From Verrucomicrobiota bacterium (GTDB lineage Bacteria; Verrucomicrobiota; Verrucomicrobiia; Limisphaerales; UBA1319): 64,000 nucleotides of DNA. The notes under the pieces were generated by a model. The model saw only the letters and a program-made list of their open reading frames with translations. It had not been told where the DNA came from and did not search any database. Location of the stretch: the NCBI GenBank assembly GCA_022711435.1, contig JAKLFB010000004.1, forward strand, positions 159,153 to 223,152, given 5' to 3'. Shown here in pieces: positions 43,592-51,526 of the stretch (position 1 is its first letter; each line of letters starts with the position of its first letter). Both the position numbers and the translations under genes were made by a program.

Positions 43592-45636
43592 GCGAATTTC
43601 CGAGCACGCTGCTGTTGCTGGCGTTGTGCGCCTACGCCGCCGGGATGGCGGGAGCGCTTGTCTTCCGGCGTGCCGAGAGGCTGGCCAATGGGATCGGGTT
43701 CGGCCTGGCCTCGGCAGGCGGCACCCTGGGCCTGGCATCGTTCGTCTCCGCGCTCGCCTCCGGCTCGTGCGCCACCGCCGGATCCATCCAGCTAGTCCCT
43801 TCCCTGATCCCCTTCGTGCGATTCAGCATCCGCGCCGATCCCTTGGGCTGTTTCTTCGGGATGACGATTTCGCTCCTGGCGGTTGCGATCGGGATCTACT
43901 CGATCGGATACGCCCGCGGCTATTACGGGCGCAAGAGCGTGGGCGCGCTGGCGGCGTTGTTCAACCTGCTTCTATTGTCCACCACCCTGGTGTTTCTGGC
44001 CGATCATGCCTGGTTCTTTCTCATGGCCTGGGAAATCATGGCCCTGTCGGCCTATTGCCTGGTCAGCTTCGACCACGAACACGAGGAGTCCCGCGGCGCC
44101 GGCGTGCTCTTCTTCGTGATGTCGCATGCGGGCACGGCCGGGCTGATTCTCGGTTTCCTGATCCTCCACCAGGCCTCCGGCACCTGGGGCTTCGACGGCT
44201 TTGCATCCCTCGGCGGCCGCTTGCCCGCCAGCCTTCGGAACGTCTGCTTCCTCCTCTTCCTGTTCGGCTTCGGCGTCAAGGCAGGGATGGTGCCCCTTCA
44301 CATCTGGCTTCCCGCGGCCCATCCCGTCGCCCCCAGCAACGTCTCCGCGCTCATGTCCGGCGTCCTGATCAAGACCGGCATTTACGGCCTGGTGCGGGTC
44401 AGCTTCGACTGGCTCGGCGCGCCTCCGAGCTGGTGGGGAGGCGCGGTCCTGGCCATCGGGACGATCTCCGCGCTGCTGGGCGTCCTCTTCGCCCTGATGG
44501 AGCACGACCTCAAGCGGCTACTGGCCTACCACAGCATCGAGAACATTGGCATCATCCTCATGGGGCTGGGAGCGTCGATGATGTTCCTGCACTGGGGCCG
44601 GCCCGCGCTGGCCGCGCTGGCCCTCATCGCGGGCCTCTACCACACGATCAACCACGCCTCGTTCAAGGCGCTCCTGTTCCTCGGCGCCGGCGCCGTGCTC
44701 CACGCCACGCACACGCGCAACATGGAGGAGATGGGCGGGCTGGCCCGGCGCATGCGATGGACCGCGCTCTTCTTCCTGGTCGGCGCCGTGGCCATCTCCG
44801 CGCTGCCGCCCCTGAACGGCTTCGTCAGCGAATGGCTCACCTATCAGTCGCTGCTCCAGGGCTTCGGCGCCTCATCGAGCCTGCTGCGGCTGATGCTCCC
44901 CTTGAGCGGAGCGATGCTCGCGCTGACCGGCGCCCTCGCCGCCGCCTGCTTCGTCAAAGCCTTCGGCATCACCTTCCTGGCCCAGCCGCGCAGCGCCCAT
45001 GCCCGCAGCGCGCTCGAGGCCCCGGCTCCCATGCTGGCCGGCCAAGCCATCCTGACGGCCGCGTGCGTCTTCCTGGGGCTCTTCCCCATGCTCTTGCTGA
45101 GATTGTTCGATCCCCTGACCCTGCAGCTGACCGGCCAGCAGTTGAGCCAGCAGCTGGTCGCCGCCCGCGGAATGGCGATCGCCGCCATCGCTCCCCAGGG
45201 CGGCGCCGTATCCACCCTCGGCATCGCTCTCATGCTGGTCTGCCTCCTGCCCGCCCCTCTGGCGGCGTGGCTCCTGTTCGGACGCCGCACCCGGATGCGC
45301 GTCGGCCCGACTTGGGATTGCGGCCTGCGCGGCCTCACGCCGCACATGCAATACACCGCCACCGGCTTCTCGAAACCCCTGCGGATGATCTTCAAGGCCC
45401 TCTTCCGCCCCCGGCGCGAGGTCCAGCGCGAGTATGACTTCTCCCCATACTTCGCCACGACCATCCGTTTCGAAAGCCATGTCGAGGAGCCGTTCCAGAC
45501 GCGGATCTACCGACCGCTCAAATGGCTGGTCCTGCGCGCCTCGCGCCGCTTGCGCGCGCTGCAGGCCGGCAGCATTCAGGCCTACCTGATCTATATCTTC
45601 GTCACGCTGGTCGCGCTGCTCCTGGTCGCGCTATGA
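43588..45636 (+). CDS. Ehr complex antiporter-like subunit (HyfB/HycC, NuoL/M family)
   Basis: A 682-residue protein with about 16 hydrophobic helices, homologous to HyfB and to complex I antiporter subunits. The conserved Glu of TM5 is in WFFLMAWEIMALSAYCLV, and the TM7 Lys lies in FGFGVKAGMVPLHIWLPAAH; AHPVAPSNVSALMSGVLIKT is the family signature around the broken helix TM7/TM8 region. It should translocate protons or sodium ions. The ATG overlaps the regulator stop by 4 bp, and the next subunit overlaps its stop likewise. The C-terminal 130 residues are an extra soluble-plus-helix extension as in HyfB. Confidence 0.9.
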   Translation: MSEFPSTLLLLALCAYAAGMAGALVFRRAERLANGIGFGLASAGGTLGLASFVSALASGSCATAGSIQLVPSLIPFVRFSIRADPLGCFFGMTISLLAVAIGIYSIGYARGYYGRKSVGALAALFNLLLLSTTLVFLADHAWFFLMAWEIMALSAYCLVSFDHEHEESRGAGVLFFVMSHAGTAGLILGFLILHQASGTWGFDGFASLGGRLPASLRNVCFLLFLFGFGVKAGMVPLHIWLPAAHPVAPSNVSALMSGVLIKTGIYGLVRVSFDWLGAPPSWWGGAVLAIGTISALLGVLFALMEHDLKRLLAYHSIENIGIILMGLGASMMFLHWGRPALAALALIAGLYHTINHASFKALLFLGAGAVLHATHTRNMEEMGGLARRMRWTALFFLVGAVAISALPPLNGFVSEWLTYQSLLQGFGASSSLLRLMLPLSGAMLALTGALAAACFVKAFGITFLAQPRSAHARSALEAPAPMLAGQAILTAACVFLGLFPMLLLRLFDPLTLQLTGQQLSQQLVAARGMAIAAIAPQGGAVSTLGIALMLVCLLPAPLAAWLLFGRRTRMRVGPTWDCGLRGLTPHMQYTATGFSKPLRMIFKALFRPRREVQREYDFSPYFATTIRFESHVEEPFQTRIYRPLKWLVLRASRRLRALQAGSIQAYLIYIFVTLVALLLVAL

Positions 45637-46580
45637 ACCTGGATCCGATCCATTTGCTCCTCCAAACCCTGCTCCTGCTCGCGCTGGCGCCGCTGCTCAG
45701 CGGCACCATCCGGTCCTGGAAGGCCAAGCTCCAGAACCGGCGTGGGCCGCGCCCGTGGCAGGCCTTCCTCGATATCGCCAAGTTCTTGCGCAAGGATATG
45801 GTCATCCCCGAACACGCGTCGTGGATCTTCCATTTCGCGCCCTACGTCGTATTCCTCAGCGCGCTTCTGGCGGGGCTGATGGTTCCCATGTTGCGGATCC
45901 CGGCGCCCCTGAGCCTGTTCGGCGGCGCGCTCGCCCTGGTGGGCCTGCTTGCCCTCGGGCGCTTCTTCCTCGCCCTCGGCGGGCTCGACCCGGCCAGCGC
46001 CTTCGGCGGCATGGGCAGCAGCCGCGAGATGACCGTCTCCGCCATCGCCGAGCCCGCCCTCATGCTCGCCATCTTCACCGTCGCCATCACCGCCGGCTCG
46101 ACCGACCTCAGCCAAATGGCCCGAACCACGCAGAGCACCGCCTTCAACCTGCTCAACCCCGCGCACGTCCTTGCGTTCGCCGCCATCTTCATCGTGCTCC
46201 TGGCCGAGACGGGCCGGATCCCCGTGGACAATCCCGCGACCCATCTCGAGCTGACGATGATCCACGAGGCGATGCTCCTCGAGTACTCGGGCCGCTACCT
46301 CGCCTATATGGAGTGGGGCGCCTCGGTCAAGCAGTTGGTTCTGATGACGCTGCTGGTCAACGTCTTCTTTCCCGTGGGGCTGGCCGGGGCCGACGCCGGC
46401 CCCCTGGCGCTGGCCTTCAGCCTGGCCGCCTACGCGGCCAAGCTGCTCGCCCTCTGCGCCGCGGTCGTCGTCGTCGAAACCACCAACGCCAAGCTCCGCC
46501 TGTTCCGAGTCCCCGACCTTCTCAGCGCCGCCTTTGTCCTGGCCGCGCTCGCCTTGCTCTCGATGTTCCTCTTTCGCTAA
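45633..46580 (+). CDS. Ehr complex membrane subunit (HyfC/HycD, NuoH family)
   Basis: A 315-residue membrane protein with about eight helices, starting by ATGA overlap with the previous gene. Typical NuoH/HycD segments are AKLQNRRGPRPWQAFLDIAK near residue 30, AFGGMGSSREMTVSAIAEPA near residue 128 and LLAETGRIPVDNPATHLELT near residue 190, where acidic residues line the quinone-cavity-like path. This subunit links the peripheral arm to the ion-pumping antiporter-like subunits. The order and spacing match Hyf/Ehr operons. Confidence 0.92.
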   Translation: MNLDPIHLLLQTLLLLALAPLLSGTIRSWKAKLQNRRGPRPWQAFLDIAKFLRKDMVIPEHASWIFHFAPYVVFLSALLAGLMVPMLRIPAPLSLFGGALALVGLLALGRFFLALGGLDPASAFGGMGSSREMTVSAIAEPALMLAIFTVAITAGSTDLSQMARTTQSTAFNLLNPAHVLAFAAIFIVLLAETGRIPVDNPATHLELTMIHEAMLLEYSGRYLAYMEWGASVKQLVLMTLLVNVFFPVGLAGADAGPLALAFSLAAYAAKLLALCAAVVVVETTNAKLRLFRVPDLLSAAFVLAALALLSMFLFR

Positions 46581-46582
46581 AC

Positions 46583-47254
46583 ATGCACCCGCCCGGCTCA
46601 ACGGAAATCGCCTCGCAAGCCATCACGTTCATGGCGGCGCTCATGCTCGTCCTGCAGCTTCTGATGATCCCCCAGCGGATGCTCCTCGCCACGATCCGCC
46701 TCTTCGCCATCCAGTCCTTCCTCCTGGCCGCGATCGCCGCCGTCGTTGCCTACCATCACCAGGCCAGCCACGTCTACGTCGTCGCCATCCTCACCGTGGT
46801 CGGCAAGGTCCTGCTCCTGCCCTGGCTCCTTAACCGCCTGGTCCGCCGCATCGAGATCCACCAGGAGATCGAGCCCCTCCTCAATGCCCCCGCATCCATG
46901 CTCCTGGGCGGCGGGCTCACTCTCCTGGGCTACGTCGTCGCACGCCCGTTCACCTCGCTCGAACGCCTCGGCCACAACACGCTCGCCATCGCTCTCACCC
47001 TCCTCCTCACCGGCTTCTTCCTCATGATCAACCGGCGCAAGGCGATCACCCAGGTGCTCGCCCTCCTCACGGTCGAGAATGGCGTCATGCTCGCCGCCGT
47101 CGCGCTCACCACTTACGGCATGCCTCTGGTGGTCGAGCTGGGTATCTTCTTCGACGTCCTCGTCGCCGTGATGGTCCTCGGGATCCTCGTCTACCGCATC
47201 CGCGAGAACATCGCGTCCATCGACACGAGCCAATTGAACCAGCTGAAAGGTTGA
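46583..47254 (+). CDS. Ehr complex membrane subunit (HyfE, NuoK-like)
   Basis: A 223-residue protein with about six or seven helices, beginning at the ATG 46583, 2 bp after the preceding stop. HyfE-type features are an N-terminal helix pair, FFLMINRRKAITQVLALLTV and ENGVMLAAVALTTYG, followed by VVELGIFFDVLVAVMVLGIL. The Glu residues in TVENG and VVELG correspond to the membrane Glu pair of NuoK. The long frame open upstream of 46583 is antisense-like shadow over the previous gene and was not used. The next gene starts 1 bp after its stop. Confidence 0.88.
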   Translation: MHPPGSTEIASQAITFMAALMLVLQLLMIPQRMLLATIRLFAIQSFLLAAIAAVVAYHHQASHVYVVAILTVVGKVLLLPWLLNRLVRRIEIHQEIEPLLNAPASMLLGGGLTLLGYVVARPFTSLERLGHNTLAIALTLLLTGFFLMINRRKAITQVLALLTVENGVMLAAVALTTYGMPLVVELGIFFDVLVAVMVLGILVYRIRENIASIDTSQLNQLKG

Positions 47255-47255
47255 G

Positions 47256-48734
47256 ATGCTGCTTCTGACGCCCATTCTCCTCGCGCCGCTGCTGGCGGGC
47301 TGCCTCTGCCTGGCCGCCCGGTCGGTCCGGATGATGGAGGCCCTCGGCACGGCGGCCTTCGCCGCCACGCTCGGCCTGGGCATCGCCCTCGCCCACCAGG
47401 TCCTCGCCCGCGGCGCCGTCACCGAGTGGGACGAGTTCCTTCGCGCCGACGCCCTCAGCGCCTGGATGGTCCTGCTCATCTCCGTGGTGTCGCTGTCGAC
47501 CATGCTGTATGCTGGACGCTACTTTCGCCGCGACCAGGAGACCGGCATGGCCACCGCGGGACGGGTCCGCGAGTTCTACGCCCTGACCCCCTTGTTCGGC
47601 GCCGGCATGTTCCTCGTCGTTCTCTCCAACAACCTGGGCGTGATGTGGGCGGCCGTCGAGTCCACCGCGCTCTCCTCCGTCCTTCTCGTCGCCCTCTACA
47701 ACCGCCGAACCTCGCTCGAAGCCGCCTGGAAATACGTCATCCTCGGCAGCATTGGCCTGGCCCTCGCCTTGCTGGGCACGGTCTTCGTCTATGCCGCAGC
47801 CTGCAAGAACCAGCCCGATTCCATCCCCAGCTTCAATTGGTCCTACATGATGAGCGTGGCCGCCCGCCTCGATCCCCACCTGCTCAAGCTGGCGTTCGTG
47901 TTCGCCGTCGTCGGCTACGGCACCAAAGCCGGCTTGGCCCCCATGCACACCTGGCTCCCCGACGCCCACAGCGAGGCGCCCTCACCCACCAGCGCCATGC
48001 TCTCCGGCGTCTCCCTCAAGATCGCCTTGTACGCTCTCATCCGCTTCCATATCCTGGCCTCCGCATGCCTGGACTCGGGTTTCAGCCGGAATCTGCTGCT
48101 CGTGTTCGGCTTGTTTTCGATGCTGCTGGCCGTGCCGTTCATCCTGGTCCAGCGCAACCTCAAACGGATGCTGGCCTACTCAAGCCTCGAGCACGTCGGC
48201 CTGATCTGCGCCGGCATCGCCATGAACACGCCCGCCACCATCTTCGGCGCCCTCCTGCACATGGGCTATCACGCCCTGGCCAAGCCGGTGCTCTTCTTTG
48301 CCTCCGGAAATATCCACCAGACGTTCCATTCGCTCGAGTTCAGGCTCATCGGCCCCGGTGTGGCGAAGGTGCTGCCCGGGACGGCCCTTCTGATGGGCCT
48401 GGCGGCCCTGGCCGCCATCGGCCTCCCCCCGTTCGGCCTGTTCCTCAGCGAGCTGACCATCGTCAGCGGCGGCCTCGCCTCCGGCCAGACCGTCGCCACC
48501 GTCCTCATCCTGGCCGCCTTGCTGGGCTCCTTCTGGGGCATCCTTCAGCATCTGAGCCGGATTCTGCTCGGATCGCGCAAACAGGGCGATACGACCCAGG
48601 ACGCCCGTCCCGCCGATGGCCTCCCGGCCATGGCGATGCTGATGGCCGCGCTTGCGGTCTTCAGCCTTTGGCTCCCCGAGCCGCTGCTCGAGCTGCTGCG
48701 ACAGGGGGCCCAGTTGATCGGAGGCAAACCATGA
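47256..48734 (+). CDS. Ehr complex antiporter-like subunit (HyfF, NuoM/N family)
   Basis: A 492-residue protein with about 14 helices, the second antiporter-like subunit. The TM5 Glu is in NLGVMWAAVESTALSSVLLV and the TM7 Lys in VGYGTKAGLAPMHTWLPDAH, followed by SEAPSPTSAMLSGVSLKIAL. Both charged residues needed for ion translocation are present. It shares moderate similarity with the 43588 subunit, consistent with the HyfB/HyfF duplication. Its stop overlaps the ATG of the large subunit (ATGA). Confidence 0.9.
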   Translation: MLLLTPILLAPLLAGCLCLAARSVRMMEALGTAAFAATLGLGIALAHQVLARGAVTEWDEFLRADALSAWMVLLISVVSLSTMLYAGRYFRRDQETGMATAGRVREFYALTPLFGAGMFLVVLSNNLGVMWAAVESTALSSVLLVALYNRRTSLEAAWKYVILGSIGLALALLGTVFVYAAACKNQPDSIPSFNWSYMMSVAARLDPHLLKLAFVFAVVGYGTKAGLAPMHTWLPDAHSEAPSPTSAMLSGVSLKIALYALIRFHILASACLDSGFSRNLLLVFGLFSMLLAVPFILVQRNLKRMLAYSSLEHVGLICAGIAMNTPATIFGALLHMGYHALAKPVLFFASGNIHQTFHSLEFRLIGPGVAKVLPGTALLMGLAALAAIGLPPFGLFLSELTIVSGGLASGQTVATVLILAALLGSFWGILQHLSRILLGSRKQGDTTQDARPADGLPAMAMLMAALAVFSLWLPEPLLELLRQGAQLIGGKP

Positions 48735-50335
48735 ACCTGGACCGGGTTTCCCCTGACCTGCGGCCCATCGCCGAGGATATCGCCCGCCGCTTCGGCAACC
48801 GCATCGACGCCTGGGACACGCCCCGCCCCAATGAGGTCTATGTCCACGCCAGCATGGACCTCGCCGCTGGCTTTTGTGCCCACCTTCACCGCCGATGGAA
48901 CGTCCGCTTGATCGCCGTCTTCGCGGACGACTTCCGCAACGAGGGCGGCGTGTTTCATCTCTACTATGCCCTCGCCGCGGACGCCGCCCACGGGTTCGTC
49001 TTCCTGCGCGCTCCCGTCTCCCCGGACACGCCCCAGTTCACATCCCTGGCCAACGCGATTCCAGCCCTCAACTGGCAGGAGCGGGAGGTGCAGGACATGT
49101 TCGGCCTGAAGCTGGTCGGCCATCCCAATCCGCGCCGCTGCGCCCTGCACGACGACTGGCCCGAGGTCTACCCGCTCCGCAAGGATTTCGGCCTCCACAC
49201 CGTCCTCCCCCCCTTCCAGGGCGAGCGCCACAAGTTCCGCCAGGTCGAAGGCGAAGGCGTCTTCCAGGTCCCCGTCGGCCCCGTCCACGCCGGCATCATC
49301 GAGCCCGGCCACTTCCTGTTCAGCGTCGCCGGCGAGCCGGTCCTCTACCTCCAACTGCGCATGTTCTACGTCCATAAAGGCGCCGAGAAGCTCTTCGAAC
49401 ACCTCCCCCCCCCTCACGCCGTCCGCCTCGCCGAGTCCATCTCCGGCGACTCCAGCTTCGCCCATGCCACCGCCTTCTGCCATGCCATCGAGCGCGCCGC
49501 CAACGTCGAAGCCCCCCCCCGCGCGCGCGGGATCCGCTCCGTTTGCCTCGAGCTCGAACGTATCTACAACCATGTCGCCGACATCGGCGCCATCTGCACC
49601 GACGTGGCCTTCGTCACCGCCCACATGCACGCGATGCGCCTCAAGGAGGCCGTCCTCTGCGCCTGCGAGGAGCTGACCGGCAGCCGCCTGCTCCGCGGCA
49701 TGGCCTGCCTGGGAGGCGTGCGGTTTGACTGGGACGCCGGCCAGATCGCCCTGCTCCGCGCGCTGACCGCCCGGCTGCGGCCCGAGTTCGATTCGCTCGT
49801 CGAGCTCATCGATGGCTCTTCCTCCACCCGCGACCGCCTCGAAACCACCGGAATCCTCCAGCCCAAGGTCGCCCGCGACCTGGGCGTCGTCGGCATCGCC
49901 GGCCGCGCGTCCGGTTTCGACCACGACCTGCGCCGCGATTTCCCGCACGCCGCCTACGACCAGGTGAAGATCAGCGTCCCCGTCTATCAAGCCGGCGACG
50001 TCAAACACCGGCTCCAGGTCCGCGTGGACGAGGTCCGGGAATCCTTCTCGATCGTCGAGCAGCTCGCCGCCCGCCTTCCCGCCGGCCCCGTCCGATCCGA
50101 GATCGGCGAGCTGCCCGCCGGCCGCGTCGCGCTCGGCTATGTCGAGGGCTGGCGCGGCGAGATCTTCCATTGGATCCGGACCGCGCCCGGCAACCGGCTC
50201 GCCCGATGCAAGATCAAGGACCCCTCCCTCCAGAACTGGCCCGCCCTCAGCGAGGCCATCCTCGGCAATATCGTCCCGGACTTCCCCGTGGTGAACAAGA
50301 GCTTCAACCTCTCCTACTCCGGCACCGACCGCTGA
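48731..50335 (+). CDS. Ehr large subunit (HyfG-like, NuoC-NuoD fusion) lacking Ni-Fe ligands
   Basis: A 534-residue cytoplasmic protein. Residues 1-165 are the NuoC-like domain (LNWQEREVQDMFGLKLVGHP, DDWPEVYPLRKDF), and residues 180-534 the NuoD/HyfG-like domain. In true group-4 hydrogenases the first Ni-Fe motif is CGxC before FAHS; here it is ISGDSSFAHATAFCHAIE with both Cys replaced. The second motif DPCxxCT is here SFNLSYSGTDR, again with both Cys gone. The [NiFe] centre therefore cannot form. This is the pattern of the energy-converting hydrogenase-related (Ehr) complexes, whose substrate is not known. The start overlaps the previous stop, and the small-subunit gene follows after 3 bp. 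Confidence 0.9.
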   Translation: MNLDRVSPDLRPIAEDIARRFGNRIDAWDTPRPNEVYVHASMDLAAGFCAHLHRRWNVRLIAVFADDFRNEGGVFHLYYALAADAAHGFVFLRAPVSPDTPQFTSLANAIPALNWQEREVQDMFGLKLVGHPNPRRCALHDDWPEVYPLRKDFGLHTVLPPFQGERHKFRQVEGEGVFQVPVGPVHAGIIEPGHFLFSVAGEPVLYLQLRMFYVHKGAEKLFEHLPPPHAVRLAESISGDSSFAHATAFCHAIERAANVEAPPRARGIRSVCLELERIYNHVADIGAICTDVAFVTAHMHAMRLKEAVLCACEELTGSRLLRGMACLGGVRFDWDAGQIALLRALTARLRPEFDSLVELIDGSSSTRDRLETTGILQPKVARDLGVVGIAGRASGFDHDLRRDFPHAAYDQVKISVPVYQAGDVKHRLQVRVDEVRESFSIVEQLAARLPAGPVRSEIGELPAGRVALGYVEGWRGEIFHWIRTAPGNRLARCKIKDPSLQNWPALSEAILGNIVPDFPVVNKSFNLSYSGTDR

Positions 50336-50338
50336 CCT

Positions 50339-51214
50339 ATGTTTGGCATTCTTGGCAAAAGCCTGTCAACCGGCATCGTGACCACGAAATACCCGGCCGC
50401 CCCGCCCAAGGTCTCGATCCGCGCCAGGGGCAGACCCGAGATCGACTGGACCCAATGGAAGGACGCCCGCCCCGCTGCCGCTGCCTGCCCCACCGGCGCC
50501 ATCTCGTTCCAGGACGCCGGCGGCCATCGCACCGCCCGGTTCGACCTGGCCCAGTGCATCTTCTGCGGCCTGTGCGCCGACGCTGACCCGGCGATTCGAA
50601 TGACCAACCGGGTCGAGTGCGCCGCCCGGGACCGAGCCAGCCTGATCTCCGCCGCCCGCTACAAGCTCGGCGACGACGGCGCCCACCGCCAGCTTGTGCC
50701 CGGACCGGCTCCTGTCGCGACCGAGCCCGCCCGCCCCCCGGCCCCCGCGGTGTCCAGCCCTCTCGAATCCATCGGCCGCCAAATCCAGCAGCGCAGCCGC
50801 CTGATCTTCGGCCGCTCCCTCCACATCCGCGAGGTCGATGCCGGCTCCTGCAACGGCTGCGAAATCGAGATCGCCGGCCTCAACAGCCCCGTCTACGACA
50901 TCGAGCGGTTCGGGATCCACTTCGTCGCATCCCCGCGGCATGCCGACATGCTCCTGGTGACAGGCCCTGTCACCCGCAACATGGAGCTCGCGCTGCGCAA
51001 GACCTACGACGCCACCCCGGAGCCCCGCTGCGTCGTCGCCGTGGGCGCCTGCGGCTGCGGCGGCGGCATCTTCGGCGTCAACTACGCCACCCGGGGACCC
51101 GTCGACGCCGTGATCCCCGTCGATGTCTACGTCCCCGGCTGCCCCCCCAACCCCCACGCCCTCCTCCACGGCATCCTCCGCGCCATCCACCGGGAACAAT
51201 GGGGTCGCATCTAA
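50339..51214 (+). CDS. Ehr small subunit fused to ferredoxin-like domain (HyfH-HyfI, NuoI-NuoB)
   Basis: A 291-residue protein joining an N-terminal ferredoxin-like domain to a NuoB/HyfI-type small subunit. The ferredoxin part keeps ACPTGAI and CIFCGLCADADP, enough for one 4Fe-4S cluster. The usual second CxxCxxCxxxCP is lost, the first motif reading KDARPAAAACPT. The NuoB part has the four ligands of the proximal N2-like cluster: DAGSCNGCEIEI, VAVGACGCGGGIFG and YVPGCPPNP. The two halves are joined by a Pro-rich linker (residues about 115-145). The final residues WGRI and the TAA lie inside the terminal repeat of an inserted element, so the original C-terminus has been altered. Last gene of the operon. 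Confidence 0.88.
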   Translation: MFGILGKSLSTGIVTTKYPAAPPKVSIRARGRPEIDWTQWKDARPAAAACPTGAISFQDAGGHRTARFDLAQCIFCGLCADADPAIRMTNRVECAARDRASLISAARYKLGDDGAHRQLVPGPAPVATEPARPPAPAVSSPLESIGRQIQQRSRLIFGRSLHIREVDAGSCNGCEIEIAGLNSPVYDIERFGIHFVASPRHADMLLVTGPVTRNMELALRKTYDATPEPRCVVAVGACGCGGGIFGVNYATRGPVDAVIPVDVYVPGCPPNPHALLHGILRAIHREQWGRI

Positions 51215-51431
51215 ATATTTGACATTTCTCTTCACATCTCCGTTGCACGCTTCTGCCGCCTGCCGGAACTTCCCACAGCCGCTCCGGTCCTTTCGTCCCT
51301 GCCGCCCCCTGCGCAACGGTGCCTGCAGGCGCGAAGCTGACTGCGGTTGGAGAACCCGACGCGGCGCGATCGCACGGCGCCGCCCGCCCCCTCCGTTTCA
51401 TTTGTCAATTATTTAGATGCGACCCCATTGT
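51196..51431. mobile_element. Element B, MITE-like, 236 bp
   Basis: The left end ACAATGGGGTCGCATCTAAA (51196 on) is the reverse complement of the right end TTTAGATGCGACCCCATTGT (to 51431). The inverted repeats reach about 27 bp with one mismatch (TATTTGACA against TAATTGACA). The interior is 180 bp of unremarkable GC-rich DNA without a gene. The ends resemble those I recall flanking REP-associated IS200-like transposase genes, but no transposase is here. The left end overlaps the last four codons and stop of the preceding gene. Confidence 0.8.
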
Positions 51432-51526
51432 CTTGTACTGGCGCTTCAGATCTCCCCCATGAGTCTCCAGGTTCATTCCACCCCGGTTTCGCTGGCGCTG
51501 GCGGCGGATTCCGCTATCGTTTCGCC

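Noticed and set aside
48731..50335. Large subunit as a true [NiFe] hydrogenase
   Set aside because: Both CxxC motifs that bind the Ni-Fe centre are missing, so hydrogenase activity cannot be claimed.
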